This document shows, in pieces, positions 20,869 through 31,347 of a stretch of 64,000 nucleotides of DNA (its first letter is position 1; each line of letters begins with the position of its first letter). Position numbers and translations under genes: made by a program. This stretch comes from Semisulcospira habei (Eukaryota; Mollusca; Gastropoda; Semisulcospiridae): positions 21,261,755 to 21,325,754 of the forward strand of contig BTPG01000004.1 of assembly GCA_036245525.1 (NCBI GenBank), read 5' to 3'. The notes under the pieces were generated by a model that worked only from the letters and a program-made list of their open reading frames with translations, ran no database searches and was not told the origin of the DNA.

Positions 20869-21038
20869 GTTGTCTGGGTGTTAAACAGACATAGTCGCGA
20901 TACACACTCGGGTTTTCGTGTTTAATGTCTGACCCTTAACTTCCAGTGGCCGACCCAGACTCTGTTTTTGACACCAGTGAAAATTTTAAAGTCAAAGGTC
21001 TCCCACCGACCAAGGAACACGTATACAAAATGGCTTTG

Positions 21039-21104
21039 GCAAAAGGCCTAGACCCTCATGAGCCCCCCGCAGTTGCGAGGGCTCATGAGGATCTATGTCT
21101 CTTG
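21039..21104. repeat. pal-A hairpin
   Basis: gcaaaaggcctagaccctca with right arm tgaggatctatgtctcttgc; four mismatches. Confidence 0.75.
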
Positions 21105-21154
21105 CTTTGGCAGTGAACGGGTAAATCCCTTCAGAACGTAAATACCACTCTACA

Positions 21155-21228
21155 GCAAGGGGCATAGAACGTCATGGGTGCCGGGGAAGAGGGGCTGGGG
21201 GATGGGACTCATGATGTTCTGTGTCCAT
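21155..21228. repeat. pal-A hairpin, highly degenerate
   Basis: agcaaggggcatagaacgtc and gactcatgatgttctgtgtc still pair; the centre is replaced by G-rich sequence. Confidence 0.5.
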
Positions 21229-21430
21229 ACTGGCCCTCATCAGTATCATGGGGCAGATGAAGTGTTTTCTTTGCAGCTGAGTATACGTTAACTTTCGGAA
21301 AGAAAGAATTAAAATTGCTGGGCACTGACATTTAAAGGCCGGGCTTATTATTTCTGCTTACGAGAGTTCAGCGAATGAGAAGGAGAATTAATCCCTTAAA
21401 TACCGGGCCAAAACGAATGTTCACCCATCT

Positions 21431-21514
21431 GCAAGAGACATAAATCCTCATGAGCCCTCCTAACGGGGGCGGGGGGGGGGGGGGGCTAATCAGGATCAGG
21501 ATTTGTGTCTTTTG
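21431..21514. repeat. pal-A hairpin with G-run expansion
   Basis: gcaagagacataaatcctca versus aggatttgtgtcttttga, separated by a run of G at about 21468-21485. Confidence 0.65.
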
Positions 21515-21681
21515 ATATTCCTGAGTTCTTTGAGCCCATTTTTGGTCCCATTTCATTTGTGTTCGCGGTGACGCGGGTGTCGGTGAGTGTGCAGTGGTTT
21601 CAGACGCGAAATCCGTGATCACTGATTAAGGGGGTGAACTTGAACACCCACAATAGATTGCTTTCGTAACTGTACGAGTCT

Positions 21682-21897
21682 TTAACCCATTTAGCCCTGA
21701 TGCACTACAGCAGGTGATCTGCCGACCATGATAATTCAAGGGTAGTGCCAGATTAGCTTCGCGCCTGTCGGCGCCAAGCTAATCTGGCACTGCCCTTGAA
21801 TTATCATGGTCGATCCATCTCCTGCAACAGATGCCTAGTCGTTAGGTGACCAGCCTCCAAAAATTGGGAAATGCGTGCGCCGGGCTGAATGAGTTAA
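21682..21897. mobile_element. pal-B MITE, complete (B1)
   Basis: Bounded by TTAA: ttaacccatttagccc at the left and gggctgaatgagttaa at the right. Hairpin 21719-21816 is nearly perfect with centre gcgcctgtcggcgcc. Confidence 0.85.
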
Positions 21898-22076
21898 TTA
21901 AACGCGTAGCAGAAATTAACACTTCTGACTGATAGGTTGCTATCAACTGAAATGTACTTACATTGTGAAAAGTTCGAGATTTCTCTTCAGATTTAAATTC
22001 ACTTTATTTACACCGCATGACACTCCCAAAACAACTACTGCCAGGTTGCATCAGGTTTCAGAATTCAAGGTTGCTG

Positions 22077-22283
22077 TTAACCCCTCCACTGCCGAGAAAT
22101 ACCGAACGCGATCTAAGATCCTCGTGAGCCCCCGCGACTTCATGAGAATCGATTTTTGAGAATCTATGCCTCCTGCTGAGACCAATTTGCGTCCATGTTG
22201 CTTGGACGGCTGTGAGTTGTGGTCGTTGAATGAACAAAAATTTCAGAAACAAAATATGCGTCCAGTGGCAGGCAATGGGTTAA
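22077..22283. mobile_element. pal-A MITE with damaged hairpin
   Basis: TTAA ends (ttaacccctccactgccg ... ggcaggcaatgggttaa). The hairpin (22108-22176) has partly rearranged arms with a repeated gagaatc. Confidence 0.75.
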
Positions 22284-22704
22284 ATACTCCCATATCCCAC
22301 ACACTGAAAGTAGTAATTTTGTCCCCAGTTGTACCTGTCCACGCAGTAATGAGCAGCAACAACAACAACAATAACATTATTTTTTTTTAACTCACGGAAA
22401 GTTTTGGTTTGAAGGCCACCGGCACTGCGTAAGTGCAATGTGTGTTTACCATTTTAATTGGCGATGCCGCAACCATTGTGATGCGCACCCACATCGAACC
22501 TTCTGCACCTAGGTATTTGGCTTTTAAAGGTCACCTTTAAATAACTTAATAGGCTGCTGTTTACATGCCTTTTCCGCAACCCCCAGTTTTTCTTTTTTAA
22601 AGCAAGATAAGTAACTTCTCTTTTAATTATCGATGGAACCGTTGTGTTGTGCAACCACATAAAGTGGCTGTGATCTGTGCACTTCCACTAAACGCACTCC
22701 AGCT
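22284..22704. other. unannotated sequence
   Basis: Short CAA repeat near 22355. Nothing else recognised. Confidence 0.3.
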
Positions 22705-22770
22705 GCAAGAGACATAGATCCTCATGAGCCACCGCAATTGCGGGGGCTCATGAGGATCTATGCCTCTTGC
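22705..22770. repeat. pal-A hairpin
   Basis: Well paired; centre accgcaattgcggggg, with one mismatch at the fifth base pair from the loop and one in gacat/atgcc. Confidence 0.85.
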
Positions 22771-22922
22771 TGAAACCACTTTGTATCAATGTTCCTTAGA
22801 CGGCAAGAAGCTCGCTCTTCCACGCAGGTTAAAGTAACAAAGATTCAGTAAAACTGTCTGCGACCAATAAAAAGGTCAGGGTTAAGGTTACCTTTAAATG
22901 GCCAACAAAGCTGACTTTATGT

Positions 22923-23159
22923 GAAGAATTACCCAACGGAGAAAGAAACACGCTTAGAAAAGACGGGTACAACACAATTTATTAATATTTCGGGTAAATA
23001 CCCTTTGCCACATTCCTTCTGCCAATGAAGATAAGTAGCGGCTAATCTCTCTGTTTGTTTGTTTGTCTATTTTGACAAAGGGTATTTACCCGAAATATTA
23101 ATAAATTGTGGTGTACCCGCCTTTTCTAAGCGTGTTTCTTTCTCCGTTGGGTACTTCTT
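22923..23159. repeat. pal-K large inverted repeat
   Basis: Arms of about 85 bp (22923-23008 and 23075-23159) are inverted around a spacer of about 66 bp. Shared pieces include cccaacggagaaagaaacac, cgcttagaaaag, ttattaatatttcgggtaaa and taccctttg. A partial related sequence sits at about 53755-53860. Confidence 0.85.
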
Positions 23160-23358
23160 TGCATATTACACGCTTGGCAGTCACCTTTTTGGTCTGGATT
23201 GACTTTATGTGACCATTTCTCCAGTCCACACAGTGACAAAATAGGTAACTATCTTTTATTATCGACGCATGAAAAAAATGCTGTTTAACCTCACTGCCGA
23301 AGACGAGATAGACTGTCAAAGCGGCACAGCTTTAATCTTGGTTAACCCCTGATTCCAC

Positions 23359-23422
23359 GCAAGAGGTATAGATTTTCATCGGCCCCCACAGACGCAGGGA
23401 CAGATGAAAATCTATGCCTCTA
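23359..23422. repeat. pal-A hairpin with paired arm changes
   Basis: gattttcatcggcccc in the left arm and cagatgaaaatc in the right arm match each other but not the family consensus. Confidence 0.8.
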
Positions 23423-23710
23423 GAATTTAAGTGTTATTCAGTAAAACTGACTCTGGGTTGATCTCGCTTTCGCGAAACTGACCCTGGGTCGATTTCGCTT
23501 GGCGGGTCGTTCTCGCGTGTTACACCGGTACAAAACTAACTTTGCATGGATAATTTTGCACGAAGGTGTGTGAAGCAGTGCCACGTAGACAATAAAACGA
23601 GAGGAGCGCACTTTCACTGCATAAGTATTTGACCTTAACCCGCAATACCTCAATCTTCGAGTGTGCAAATTGACAGAAGGCGATGGGATGATGTGAAACA
23701 AAATCTGCAA

Positions 23711-23924
23711 TTAACTCATTCTACCCCAGACACACCACAGCAAGATAAGGATCGACCATGATAGTTCAAGGGTGATGCCAGAATAGCTTGGCGCCTATGG
23801 GCGCCAAGCTATTCTGGCATCACCTTTGAACTCTCATGGTCGATCTGTGTCCTGCACTAGAGTGCAGTCATCAGGGGACAACGGCAAAATTTGGGGATTT
23901 CGGTGTTGGGGTAGAATGAGTTAA
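23711..23924. mobile_element. pal-B MITE, complete (B2)
   Basis: TTAACTCATTCTACCCC at the left and GGGGTAGAATGAGTTAA at the right form a perfect 17-bp inverted repeat. Hairpin 23749-23846 has the AATAGC/GCTATT core typical of B2. Confidence 0.85.
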
Positions 23925-24008
23925 AACAAATGACACGTATTGATAACCACCAGGTTCCACGAACTGGAGAAGAACAAACGAGGGGGAGGGACGTTTGGCA
24001 GCAGGAAT

Positions 24009-24086
24009 CTGTTGCATGAGTGAGCTTAGTCAGCGGAGCACCTTGCTTAATGACTGGTGCAGGACTAAGCTCACTCATGCAACTGG
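24009..24086. repeat. pal-E hairpin
   Basis: ctgttgcatgagtgagctta and gtc pair with gactaagctcactcatgcaa. Inner gcaccttgcttaatgactgg corresponds to the loop side of longer copies at 39.3 and 53.4 kb. Confidence 0.8.
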
Positions 24087-24519
24087 CCCACGGTGCGCTG
24101 GACATTAACACCTCAGCTACTAGAAATTCCAAACTTGGGAGTCGTCTGAAGCCTGTAGGAGTCGCCTGGACAACAGGAGCTCGCGACAGCCGCACGGTTA
24201 ACTCTTTCCCTACGTATCACTTTCGGTTTAGTGTTAGCCCAATTAAAACACTGGGAGATTGACTTCGACGAGACAAACATCGTACTGCCCTTTTCTCTCT
24301 GTGACCTTCTCATTGTTATTCACTTTCAAGCGCTAGTTGCCGCAAACGAAGCATCCAAATATTGCCTGAATTAAATAGCATGGTGGCAAGTATCCAAAAC
24401 AAAACACACCTATCGGCGTAAAACAATGGCCAAAACTGCATTATTTCTTCATACACACGATGAAATCCCACTGAGAAATCCAAAACCAACATCAACGTAA
24501 CAAGATTTACTCATTCTGA
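24087..24519. other. unannotated sequence
   Basis: Nothing recognised. Confidence 0.3.
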
Positions 24520-24632
24520 AAAATATCTGTCACTCGTTCAATTTCTTTAACTTCTGTATGTGTTTGGCGGTTGTTTCAGAACGTATAAAACACATAAAGA
24601 AATTAAAGAAGTTGAACGAGTGACAGATATTT
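24520..24632. repeat. single inverted repeat, long arms
   Basis: aaatatctgtcactcgttca and atttctttaacttc pair with gaagttgaacgagtgacaga and tattt; the arms continue through tgtgttt/aacacat. No second copy noticed in the window. Confidence 0.8.
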
Positions 24633-25096
24633 GCAAAGGGCCTAGTTTACACTATTTTTTTCACATCCCAGTACATTTCGTTGATGTTCTGTCATACACA
24701 AAAATGTTTCCTCAGGCAAAAGTTTCGGCTGTCTGAATTTCTATTTTTATGAGTTTTTTGACATGCCATAAAATTAAATTACATAAACTCCGTTCATGGC
24801 TTGAAGTGTTGGCGTGTTCATTTGGCGGCTGTCTACCATAAACAACATTCCAAGTGACTGTAGCAGCAGCCAATAATGAATTTGACGCCGGTGAATTTCT
24901 GCGATAATGTATTAACTATCGTTTCTGTAAACTTATGGCTCTGCGTTTCGTGGTGTGTTCGCGGTGGCGTAGTGATTTTGGCTTAAACGGTTTTGCTTTT
25001 CGTGATTCTTTGGAGCAATAATTTACTGGTGTTTCTGCAATCTCCTTTAACTGAACACCAAAAAGCCCTAGCTGGCTCAGGAACATGGATTCAAAG
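24633..25096. other. unannotated sequence
   Basis: AT-rich. Nothing recognised. Confidence 0.3.
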
Positions 25097-25135
25097 TGGT
25101 GTCAACAAGGGGCAGAGGATCTATCCCTCTTGGAG
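25097..25135. repeat. collapsed pal-A hairpin
   Basis: gtgtcaacaaggggcagagg then atctatccctcttgg: outer arms with the inner part deleted, preceded by the usual flank (caaaaagccctagctggctc). Confidence 0.5.
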
Positions 25136-25240
25136 TTCACATTCTCTGGAACTGAACAGGTTAAAAGTGTACCATTTACTTCTAAGGAAAATAAAGGAGA
25201 AAATGCTACGGTGATGTGAAACAGAACAGTTTCACATCAA

Positions 25241-25320
25241 GACCCCCCCCCCCCCACACACACACACACACACACACACCCCCACGCCCCCCCCCCCCAC
25301 ACACCCCCCACACCCCCCAA
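25241..25320. repeat. C-run and (CA)n low complexity
   Basis: Alternating C homopolymers and CA repeats. Confidence 0.85.
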
Positions 25321-25392
25321 AAAAATCTGCCTGCAGCCCTAATACAAATTTGGGGGTTGTCCTTTGAAAACTACGTTGCAGATGAGGAAACG

Positions 25393-25469
25393 GATTGACC
25401 ATGAGAGTTCAAGGTAGTGCCTGAAATGCTAATATGACACCACCCGTCAGTGACCTCAGTTTGGATCTA
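25393..25469. repeat. pal-B hairpin, degenerate
   Basis: ggattgaccatgagagttca then tatgacaccacccgtcag; the right arm has lost most pairing. A tail resembling a pal-B MITE end (gtgtgtcagggctgcttgga) follows to about 25506. Confidence 0.5.
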
Positions 25470-25769
25470 CCCGTCTTACGCTGTAGTGTGTCAGGGCTGC
25501 TTGGATTAAAATTGAAGATAAACATCACATTTCGTTTCGTTAGCTGTGACTTGTAACTGGAGTCGCCCACTCCAACCTTCGAAGTCAATATACACACAGC
25601 ACGCAAAAGTGCTCTGCAAACATCAGAGGTGCAAATGCTAGCTTTCACACAACACTTGCTGACGTCATCTGTGACGTGTACGCGCATTTTAGAGATGGTG
25701 TGCACAAACTTACACGGAAGTATCATTACGTTTTGAGCAGTACCTAAGCAATTCAAGTCAAGTTCATCT
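25470..25769. other. unannotated sequence
   Basis: Nothing recognised beyond the pal-B tail at its start. Confidence 0.3.
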
Positions 25770-25835
25770 GCTAGTGGCATAAATTCTCATGAGCCAATGC
25801 TGACGCAGGGGCTCATGAGAACTTATGCCACTTGC
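25770..25835. repeat. pal-A hairpin with paired arm changes
   Basis: agtggcataaattctcatga and tcatgagaacttatgccact both carry tggcataa/ttatgcca in place of the family's aggcatag/ctatgcct. Confidence 0.85.
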
Positions 25836-27065
25836 TTGTAAGGTTCGGTTCCTCATACGTAAAACTGTGACTGATCCGCGGACAGAGGAGGCGGCCGGGT
25901 CGGTTAACGGAGTACACTCATGCGACTGGTGGCAGAAGTCATGTTTGACTTGCGGGGCGAGAAAAGAGCTGTGTATTTGAAATGGAATATTCCGGATTTG
26001 GCTCGTGGTGGGGGCTGACTTTCAAATAAGATGTGGCAACTAGGCGACAACCTCAACTGTTTGGAATAATGATGTAGCAGCTCTCTCCCTCTCCATCCCC
26101 CCCCCTACACCCCCCCCCCCACTACCCCATTCTCCGCCACTTCGTTTTTCATTGGCTCACGTGCGAAGCAAAAATGAGCCTGTTCTGGGCCAGTGGCCGT
26201 ACGTTCGTCCTGTCTTCCGTTTGCTGTACTGTGTGGTAAACTTTGGTATTTTCTCGGAAACTATTCAAGCCACAGTCTTCACACTTGGCCAAAGGATATT
26301 TTGTGGCAAGATTTTTCTAAACATATCAAATTCAATGACCTTTATCAAAAGTCAAGGTCACAGGGACGGCCAGACACAGGGTCAAATTAGCAATATTTTT
26401 TATAAAAGCTGATTTTTCTTAAAAGCTATTTCTGCTAGTTCTATTTTCAACTTTAAGCCCAAACTTAGTACAGAAATACCTGATAGTAAGACCCTCTATC
26501 CATACTAATTTGGATCACAAATAAGTCCAGGGTCATAAGAGGACAGCAAATTGGTGAAAAACGCCAATATTTTGGTAGAATTTTAGTTTTCATAAGCATT
26601 TTCAATCAAACGTGACACAAAGATAGCTGATGATAAGAGCTTACTATGCAAGCTAAACTAGTCGACCCCATGTTTTTCGTTGGTAATGAATCGGCAAATT
26701 CATCACTGCACTACAGCAGACCTAACTTCCTTGTCGCTCAGAGCAAACCAACCCCTTACGACTATCTCCTCTCACTCCCAACCTTCTATACCACGCTTAG
26801 AACTCTTGTCCCCCCCCCCCCTCTCCTCCCGCACCCCCAATCCCAAACGTCCCTGTTAATTTGTGCCGATGACCATCCGGTAGTCTGCTGATTGGCGTCC
26901 CGAGGGGCCGCGGTCCTGGCCAAATCGATGTCACGCCCCGTACGTACGTCTTTCCGTCTCGCTGTCAAATCAGTCACTCGGGTCTTGTCCTAATGAGGCG
27001 AGGACAGTGCAATTTCTACTACAGACCTATGCGCGTACAGTTTCTGATTACAGAAATTTCCAGCC
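25836..27065. other. long spacer without recognised features
   Basis: C-rich tracts at about 26096-26120 and 26811-26840. The part at about 26240-26620 (AAGGTCA-rich) looks like a decayed interspersed repeat, but I cannot classify it. No credible coding frame. Confidence 0.4.
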
Positions 27066-27162
27066 GCAAGCGATATATAGATTTTTATGAGCCCCTGTGC
27101 AAGAGACAAAGATTCTCGTGAGCCCTGCATCCGCAGGGTTCATGAGAATCTATGTCTCTTGC
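27066..27162. repeat. pal-A hairpin preceded by a lone left arm
   Basis: gcaagcgatatatagatttt (27066 onward) is a left-arm fragment. A complete hairpin follows at 27099-27162, centre cctgcatccgcagg. Confidence 0.75.
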
Positions 27163-27368
27163 CCCTATCTAGTAAATAGGTCATTTGAATTCAAATGAGG
27201 CGAGCGAGCACTGCTAGTCTCCCAGGAACATACGTATATAGACAGTCTGGTTCTTTCCAAAACAGTGGAACATTGAATCTAACTCATTAAATCCTGAAGA
27301 TGAAAATAAATTATAAATTTTGCGGTTGACGTCCTTTGAGGTCGACATCACAGTTCTGGCGGAGACAG

Positions 27369-27464
27369 CTCGACCATGATTGTTCAACGGTGGTGTCAGA
27401 ATAGCTTGGCGCCTGTAGGCGCCAAGCTAATCTGACACCACCCTTGAACTATCATGGTCGATCC
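27369..27464. repeat. pal-B hairpin (B2/B1 mixed arms)
   Basis: Left arm has agaatagc and right arm gctaatct, so one arm is of each subtype and two mismatches result. The centre gcgcctgtaggcgcc is perfect. Confidence 0.8.
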
Positions 27465-28029
27465 ACCTCCTGTTGCAGCCTGTCAGGGCTTTCTGGGTTC
27501 ACAAAATAGTACGCAAAAGACAGCAACGCTCGGTTTTGTGAAAGTTGTAAGCAATTGTGTCCTTGTCACATAAACGCAGGTTTCAAGCTGAAGTTTTCGT
27601 GAGTGCTGTTTGGTTTGGTGAAACGATCACTGCATATGTGATCTCTTCAAGTAAACTTGAGTGCATCTGTTGTAAACTTGAGTGCATGTGTACCCGACGC
27701 GCCAAGTTTCTCTTGAGGAATAGTACTTTTTTACATCACTTTTTAACAGACAACGGACAGACCGTGTGCGTGGCTCTGTGTGTGATTGCGTGGGTGGGTG
27801 TAATTTACACGTGCACGAAAGAGTATATATGTCGGTCACCAGGTAACTTCACTCTTATAACTGCTGTAACCGGCCATGCAATCTTACTGTCTTTAATACC
27901 ACACACAGCAACGTACGGTGCCCCAGGTTAGACGGTAACCCATAGTTTTTCTTAACATAACCTGAGAAACACGAGACATTTTCTGTCCCCGTTTTTCACC
28001 TCCTCAACAAGAAAGCTCCGTCTGCAGGA
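27465..28029. other. unannotated sequence
   Basis: A direct repeat gtaaacttgagtgcat at about 27650 and 27671. No gene recognised. Confidence 0.35.
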
Positions 28030-28215
28030 GGGAGTCAATAGAACAACAGAACCTGTTTTAAGCGCCACCCTTACGATACCTGTCATTAAAGACCATCATT
28101 TAGGTGGCTGTAGCCACCTAAATGATGGTCTTTATTGACAGGTCACACTATTTTCTTTTCAAGACTTTTCTGGAGAGCACCTGCCTTTTACGATCACATT
28201 TTTGTTGCTAAAACA
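28030..28215. repeat. pal-I repeat, copy 2
   Basis: tgtcattaaagaccatcatt taggtggct at 28080 pairs with agccacctaaatgatggtct at 28109 with a minimal loop. The flanks match copy 1 near 0.4 kb. Confidence 0.75.
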
Positions 28216-28599
28216 AAAATGGTTGCTTAACCCTTTTCGTCCCAAGGTCCCGGATCCCATTTTTCAAATATTGGAGGTGTTACCTAACGACTATGTACCA
28301 GTTGCAGGAGATGGCCTGACCATGATAATTCAAGGGCAGTGCCAGATTAGCTTGGCGCCGACAAAAACAAAAATGGTTGCTTAACCCTTTTCGTCTCAAG
28401 GTCCCGGATCCCATTTTTCAAATATTGGAGGTGTTACCTAACGACTATGTACCAGTTGCAGGAGATGACCTGACCATGATAATTCAAGGGTAGTGCCAGA
28501 TTAGCTTGGCGCCTTCAGGCGCCAAGCTAATCTGGCACTACCCTTGAATTATCATGGTCGATCCATCTCTTGCTGTGGATCCGGGGCTAAAAGGGTTAA
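28210..28599. mobile_element. pal-B MITE with 154-bp tandem duplication of its left half
   Basis: The segment from aaaacaaaaatggttgctta through cttggcgcc occurs at 28210-28359 and again at 28364-28513. The second copy runs on into a complete hairpin (28469-28564) and ends ttaa at 28596-28599. TTAA starts are at 28227 and 28381. Only the downstream half-unit has a right arm. Confidence 0.85.
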
Positions 28600-28612
28600 T
28601 GGTAGATGCCTC

Positions 28613-28935
28613 ATGGCAGGCTTTGATTGCTAAAATTAACCAAATACAACGGGTTATCAGTGTTGTCTCGCATCAGCTAAGACTTTTCTTCTCACACTCC
28701 ATGTGAGTAGTCACACCTACGAGAGGCTTTCCGCTGCCCTGTAACGGGCGGAACTCTCCTGTGCACAAAGGAGCTGAGAAGAGCAGAAAAGTCACTACCA
28801 TTTTACGCCATTCAAACTTTGTAATTTTACGTTAGTCCTTCTGTCCAGTACTATTGCAAGCCGGCCATACTGAGAATATTTATAAACAGGAGACATTGCG
28901 AATTATTTACACTTTACTGCCTGGGATAGATCGTT
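28613..28935 (+). repeat. dispersed repeat R1, copy 1
   Basis: Shares ordered blocks with 32690-33055 and 35262-35570 (same strand) and 51830-52050 (opposite strand): tttgattgctaa, acaacgggttatcag, ttcacactccatgtg, tttccgctgcc, ctcctgtgcacaaagg, attcaaacttt, gtccagtactat, aatatttataaacaggagac. Class unknown. Confidence 0.75.
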
Positions 28936-29024
28936 TTAAAACCGGCTCTACCATAATTATTATCGAAGGCTCACGACAATATTTTGCCCATTGCTTGGTT
29001 GCGTCGGACCCACTTTCTCATGAT

Positions 29025-29093
29025 TGTGCTGGTCTGTGATTTTGGACCTTACGGCCTCGGGGCCGTAAGGTCCAAAATCACAGACCAGCACAC
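29025..29093. repeat. pal-D hairpin, best copy
   Basis: tgtgctggtctgtgattttg and gaccttacggcc pair perfectly with the right arm ending caaaatcacagaccagcaca. The loop is tcgg-like. Confidence 0.9.
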
Positions 29094-29270
29094 ATTTGTC
29101 TGCTTCGGATCACCTTTTATTTAGGTCAATGCTTTTTCAAAAGTCGGAGTTCGTCGGGGTTTTAGACACACTCATGCTTTCTTTGCGATTTGCCCTCTGA
29201 ATTTAGAAGCCTACTTTCTTGCCCACGAGAAACTAAATAAACAAACAACGCAGCCCCGTTCCACTGATTT

Positions 29271-29337
29271 GCATGAGGCACAGATTCACACGAGCGCCTG
29301 CAAATGGCATGGGCTCACGAGAATCCATGCGTCTTGC
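29271..29337. repeat. pal-A hairpin, diverged
   Basis: gcatgaggcacagattcaca and cacgagaatccatgcgtctt pair with several mismatches. The 3' flank (gcatcctcagcttgagg) matches the flank at 62.19 kb. Confidence 0.65.
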
Positions 29338-29478
29338 TGATTGAGTTCCACCCTATGCGCATCCTCAGCTTGAGGGCGCCATCTGGGTGTACGGGCTGGT
29401 CTGACTAGGACAAAGTACTTCCAGGATCGATGGTCAATTACGGGTGTGTTCAGCTGTACTTAGTGAACTGCGTAATTC

Positions 29479-29558
29479 TTACCACATTCGAGACGTGCCG
29501 CATCCAGATACGCGGCTGTGGCCGCGAATCCGGATGCGTCACGTCTCGAATGAGTTAA
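29479..29558. mobile_element. pal-F mini-element
   Basis: ttaccacattcgagacgtgc pairs with cacgtctcgaatgagttaa; left TTAA mutated to TTAC. Inner gcatccagatacgcgg/ccgcgaatccggatgc. Confidence 0.75.
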
Positions 29559-29586
29559 CACGTGAGTCGAATTGCACGTGATTTTC

Positions 29587-29881
29587 TTTACTTACTTACT
29601 TACGCCTGTCACCCCTACCCGGGTATAGGCCGTCGACGAGAGACCTCCAGCAACTCCTGTCCTGTGCTTCTCCTTCGATTCTACTCCAGGTGGTTCCCAG
29701 TCTCTTGATGTCTGCTTGGAGGTCTCGACGCCAGGAGTTTCTCGGCCTACCTCTTTTCCTCTTTCCCTGGGGGTTCCATGACAATGCCTGCCTAGTGATA
29801 CTGGAAGCTGGCTTTCTCAGACTGTGACCGATCCATCCCCATCTTCTTCGCCCAGTTTCATTCTCTGCTGTTATCTGCTCT
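29587..29881 (-). mobile_element. 5'-truncated LINE insertion with 12-bp TSD
   Basis: The direct repeat cacgtgattttc lies at 29575-29586 and 29882-29893, directly flanking the unit. On the minus strand the 3' tail is GTAA-type repeats (29587-29604). The coding part matches the C-terminal tail typical of LINE polyproteins, with WNPQGKRKRGRP and WRRDLQADIKRLG, then a stop. Only about the last 90 codons are present, as expected from incomplete reverse transcription. The donor family differs from the other LINEs in the window. Confidence 0.9.
29595..29865 (-). pseudogene. LINE ORF2 C-terminal fragment
   Basis: Visible residues RRRWGWIGH, then WNPQGKRKRGRPRNSWRRDL, and SRIEGEAQDRSCWRSLVDGL near the end: a tail conserved among many animal LINE proteins. 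The frame is open to the stop near 29596. The catalytic domain is absent, so it cannot act alone. Confidence 0.85.
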
Positions 29882-30059
29882 CACGTGATTTTCAGTAGCC
29901 AGTAACTGCCTGCCATAGTCTATACTTAGCACCAAGCAAAAGGGCGCTGCAATCTCAGGACAGTTTTGGCAGTTACTGGCTTGAAAAAGTTTCTTGCAAC
30001 ATGCTGTGTTTTTCCATTTTAAATTTGTCCTCTAAGGAAAATATTAACAGTTCAGTAGA

Positions 30060-30380
30060 AAGAATGACCATCACAATTCATAGGCGCCAAGTTACTGATT
30101 CTGACACCACCTTTGAACTTTAAATTGGGCGTCTTGAACTGTCATTGGGCTTCAATCTGACACCATTCTTGAACTGCCTATGGGCGCAAAGCTATTCTGA
30201 CATCAAGCTTGAAATGCCTATGGGCGTCACCCTTGACATGCCTGTGGCCGCCAGGTTATTCTTTTTATGGGCGCCAAGCTGCTCTGACACCACCCTTGAA
30301 CTCAGTGTGTATGAGCGCCAAGCTATTCTGGCATCACCCTTGAACTGACTATGGACGCCACCCTTGAACTGTCAAGTCAG
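30060..30380. repeat. degenerate tandem array of pal-B right arms
   Basis: At least six repeats of a pattern like gggcgccaagctattctgac and accacccttgaactg occur head-to-tail (for example near 30081, 30180, 30225, 30270, 30310 and 30350). No left arms are present except a weak one at the start. Confidence 0.75.
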
Positions 30381-30860
30381 TTCATAATTTATTTATTTCG
30401 CGGCTCAGAGTTGATATGTACGGAGTGTGTGAGTCTTTTGTGCTGTCTGAGAGATACGTATAAATGGAGAACTGTTACATTGTTCGGTCAACGCAACATA
30501 CTAACTTTTTTCTCTACGGTGATATAGCTATGGAAGTTCCTCCTTAATATGGTGTTCTGATAACAGGAGTTGCTTGAGTCAAACGGACACAAAACCTATT
30601 CACATCTGAGGATTAAACTGATAGTTCTCTAGGTTAGAACTCCCTTAAATCGCTTACAAAACCTTCAGATTTTCCATAAGTGACCATGAATATGTTAGGA
30701 AACGTACTTTTAATCGAAACCGCTACGTCAGCAAGTTAAACGAAATCTGTCGTTTACAATCAATACCCATTACCTGTATTGGGCTTAGCCGTGTACATCC
30801 GATATTTTGGGTTCAGCTGCTGAGCTTTTTAGATACAGAGACAAACTAATTGAAATTAAC
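30381..30860. other. unannotated sequence
   Basis: Nothing recognised. Confidence 0.3.
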
Positions 30861-30898
30861 TCGTTTAACCCCAAGGCCGCATTTCCCCAATTTTAGAG

Positions 30899-31077
30899 GT
30901 GCGCAATGTTTAAGTCCCGACGCGCGACAGCAGGATATGAATCGATCGTGATAAATCAAGGGTAGTGCCAGTTTAGCTTGGCGCCTGATGGCGACAAGCT
31001 AATCTGGCACTACCCTTGAATTGTCATGGTCGATCCATCTCCTGCTGTCGCGCGTCGGGACTTAAACATTGCGCACC
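30899..31077. repeat. pal-B hairpin with arms extended outward (about 179 bp)
   Basis: The core hairpin 30940-31037 is continued on both sides by gcgcaatgtttaagtcccga, cgcgcgacagcagg and their inverted copies, so pairing runs through sequence that other copies do not have inverted. Preceded by ttaaccccaaggccgcattt (about 30865). Confidence 0.9.
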
Positions 31078-31254
31078 TGTGGTCTGTGGTTTTGGGCATT
31101 GCGCCTTTGAAATACAGTCAAATTAGCCCCTTGACTGTGTACTGGCGATACCGCATCGGCGGAAGTGACGCGTAACTACTCGTCTTTTCCATCAGCAGCA
31201 GTCAAAAGGTTAATTGTTCGAAATTTAGAACCGTGCGCGGTGTGCTGGTCTGCT

Positions 31255-31297
31255 GTTGCGGGGGCTCATGAGGGGTGAACTATGCTTTATGCTGGTA
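31255..31297. repeat. pal-A right arm only
   Basis: gcgggggctcatgaggggtg then aactatgctttatgctggta. Left arm missing. Confidence 0.5.
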
Positions 31298-31347
31298 CCA
31301 CTTAGTGTCCATGCTCATTGGACGGCGTGGGGTTCTTGGGCGTTGTA

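Noticed and set aside
27557..27931. A 124-codon membrane-like protein
   Set aside because: Hydrophobic patches only. No family motif and no supporting context.
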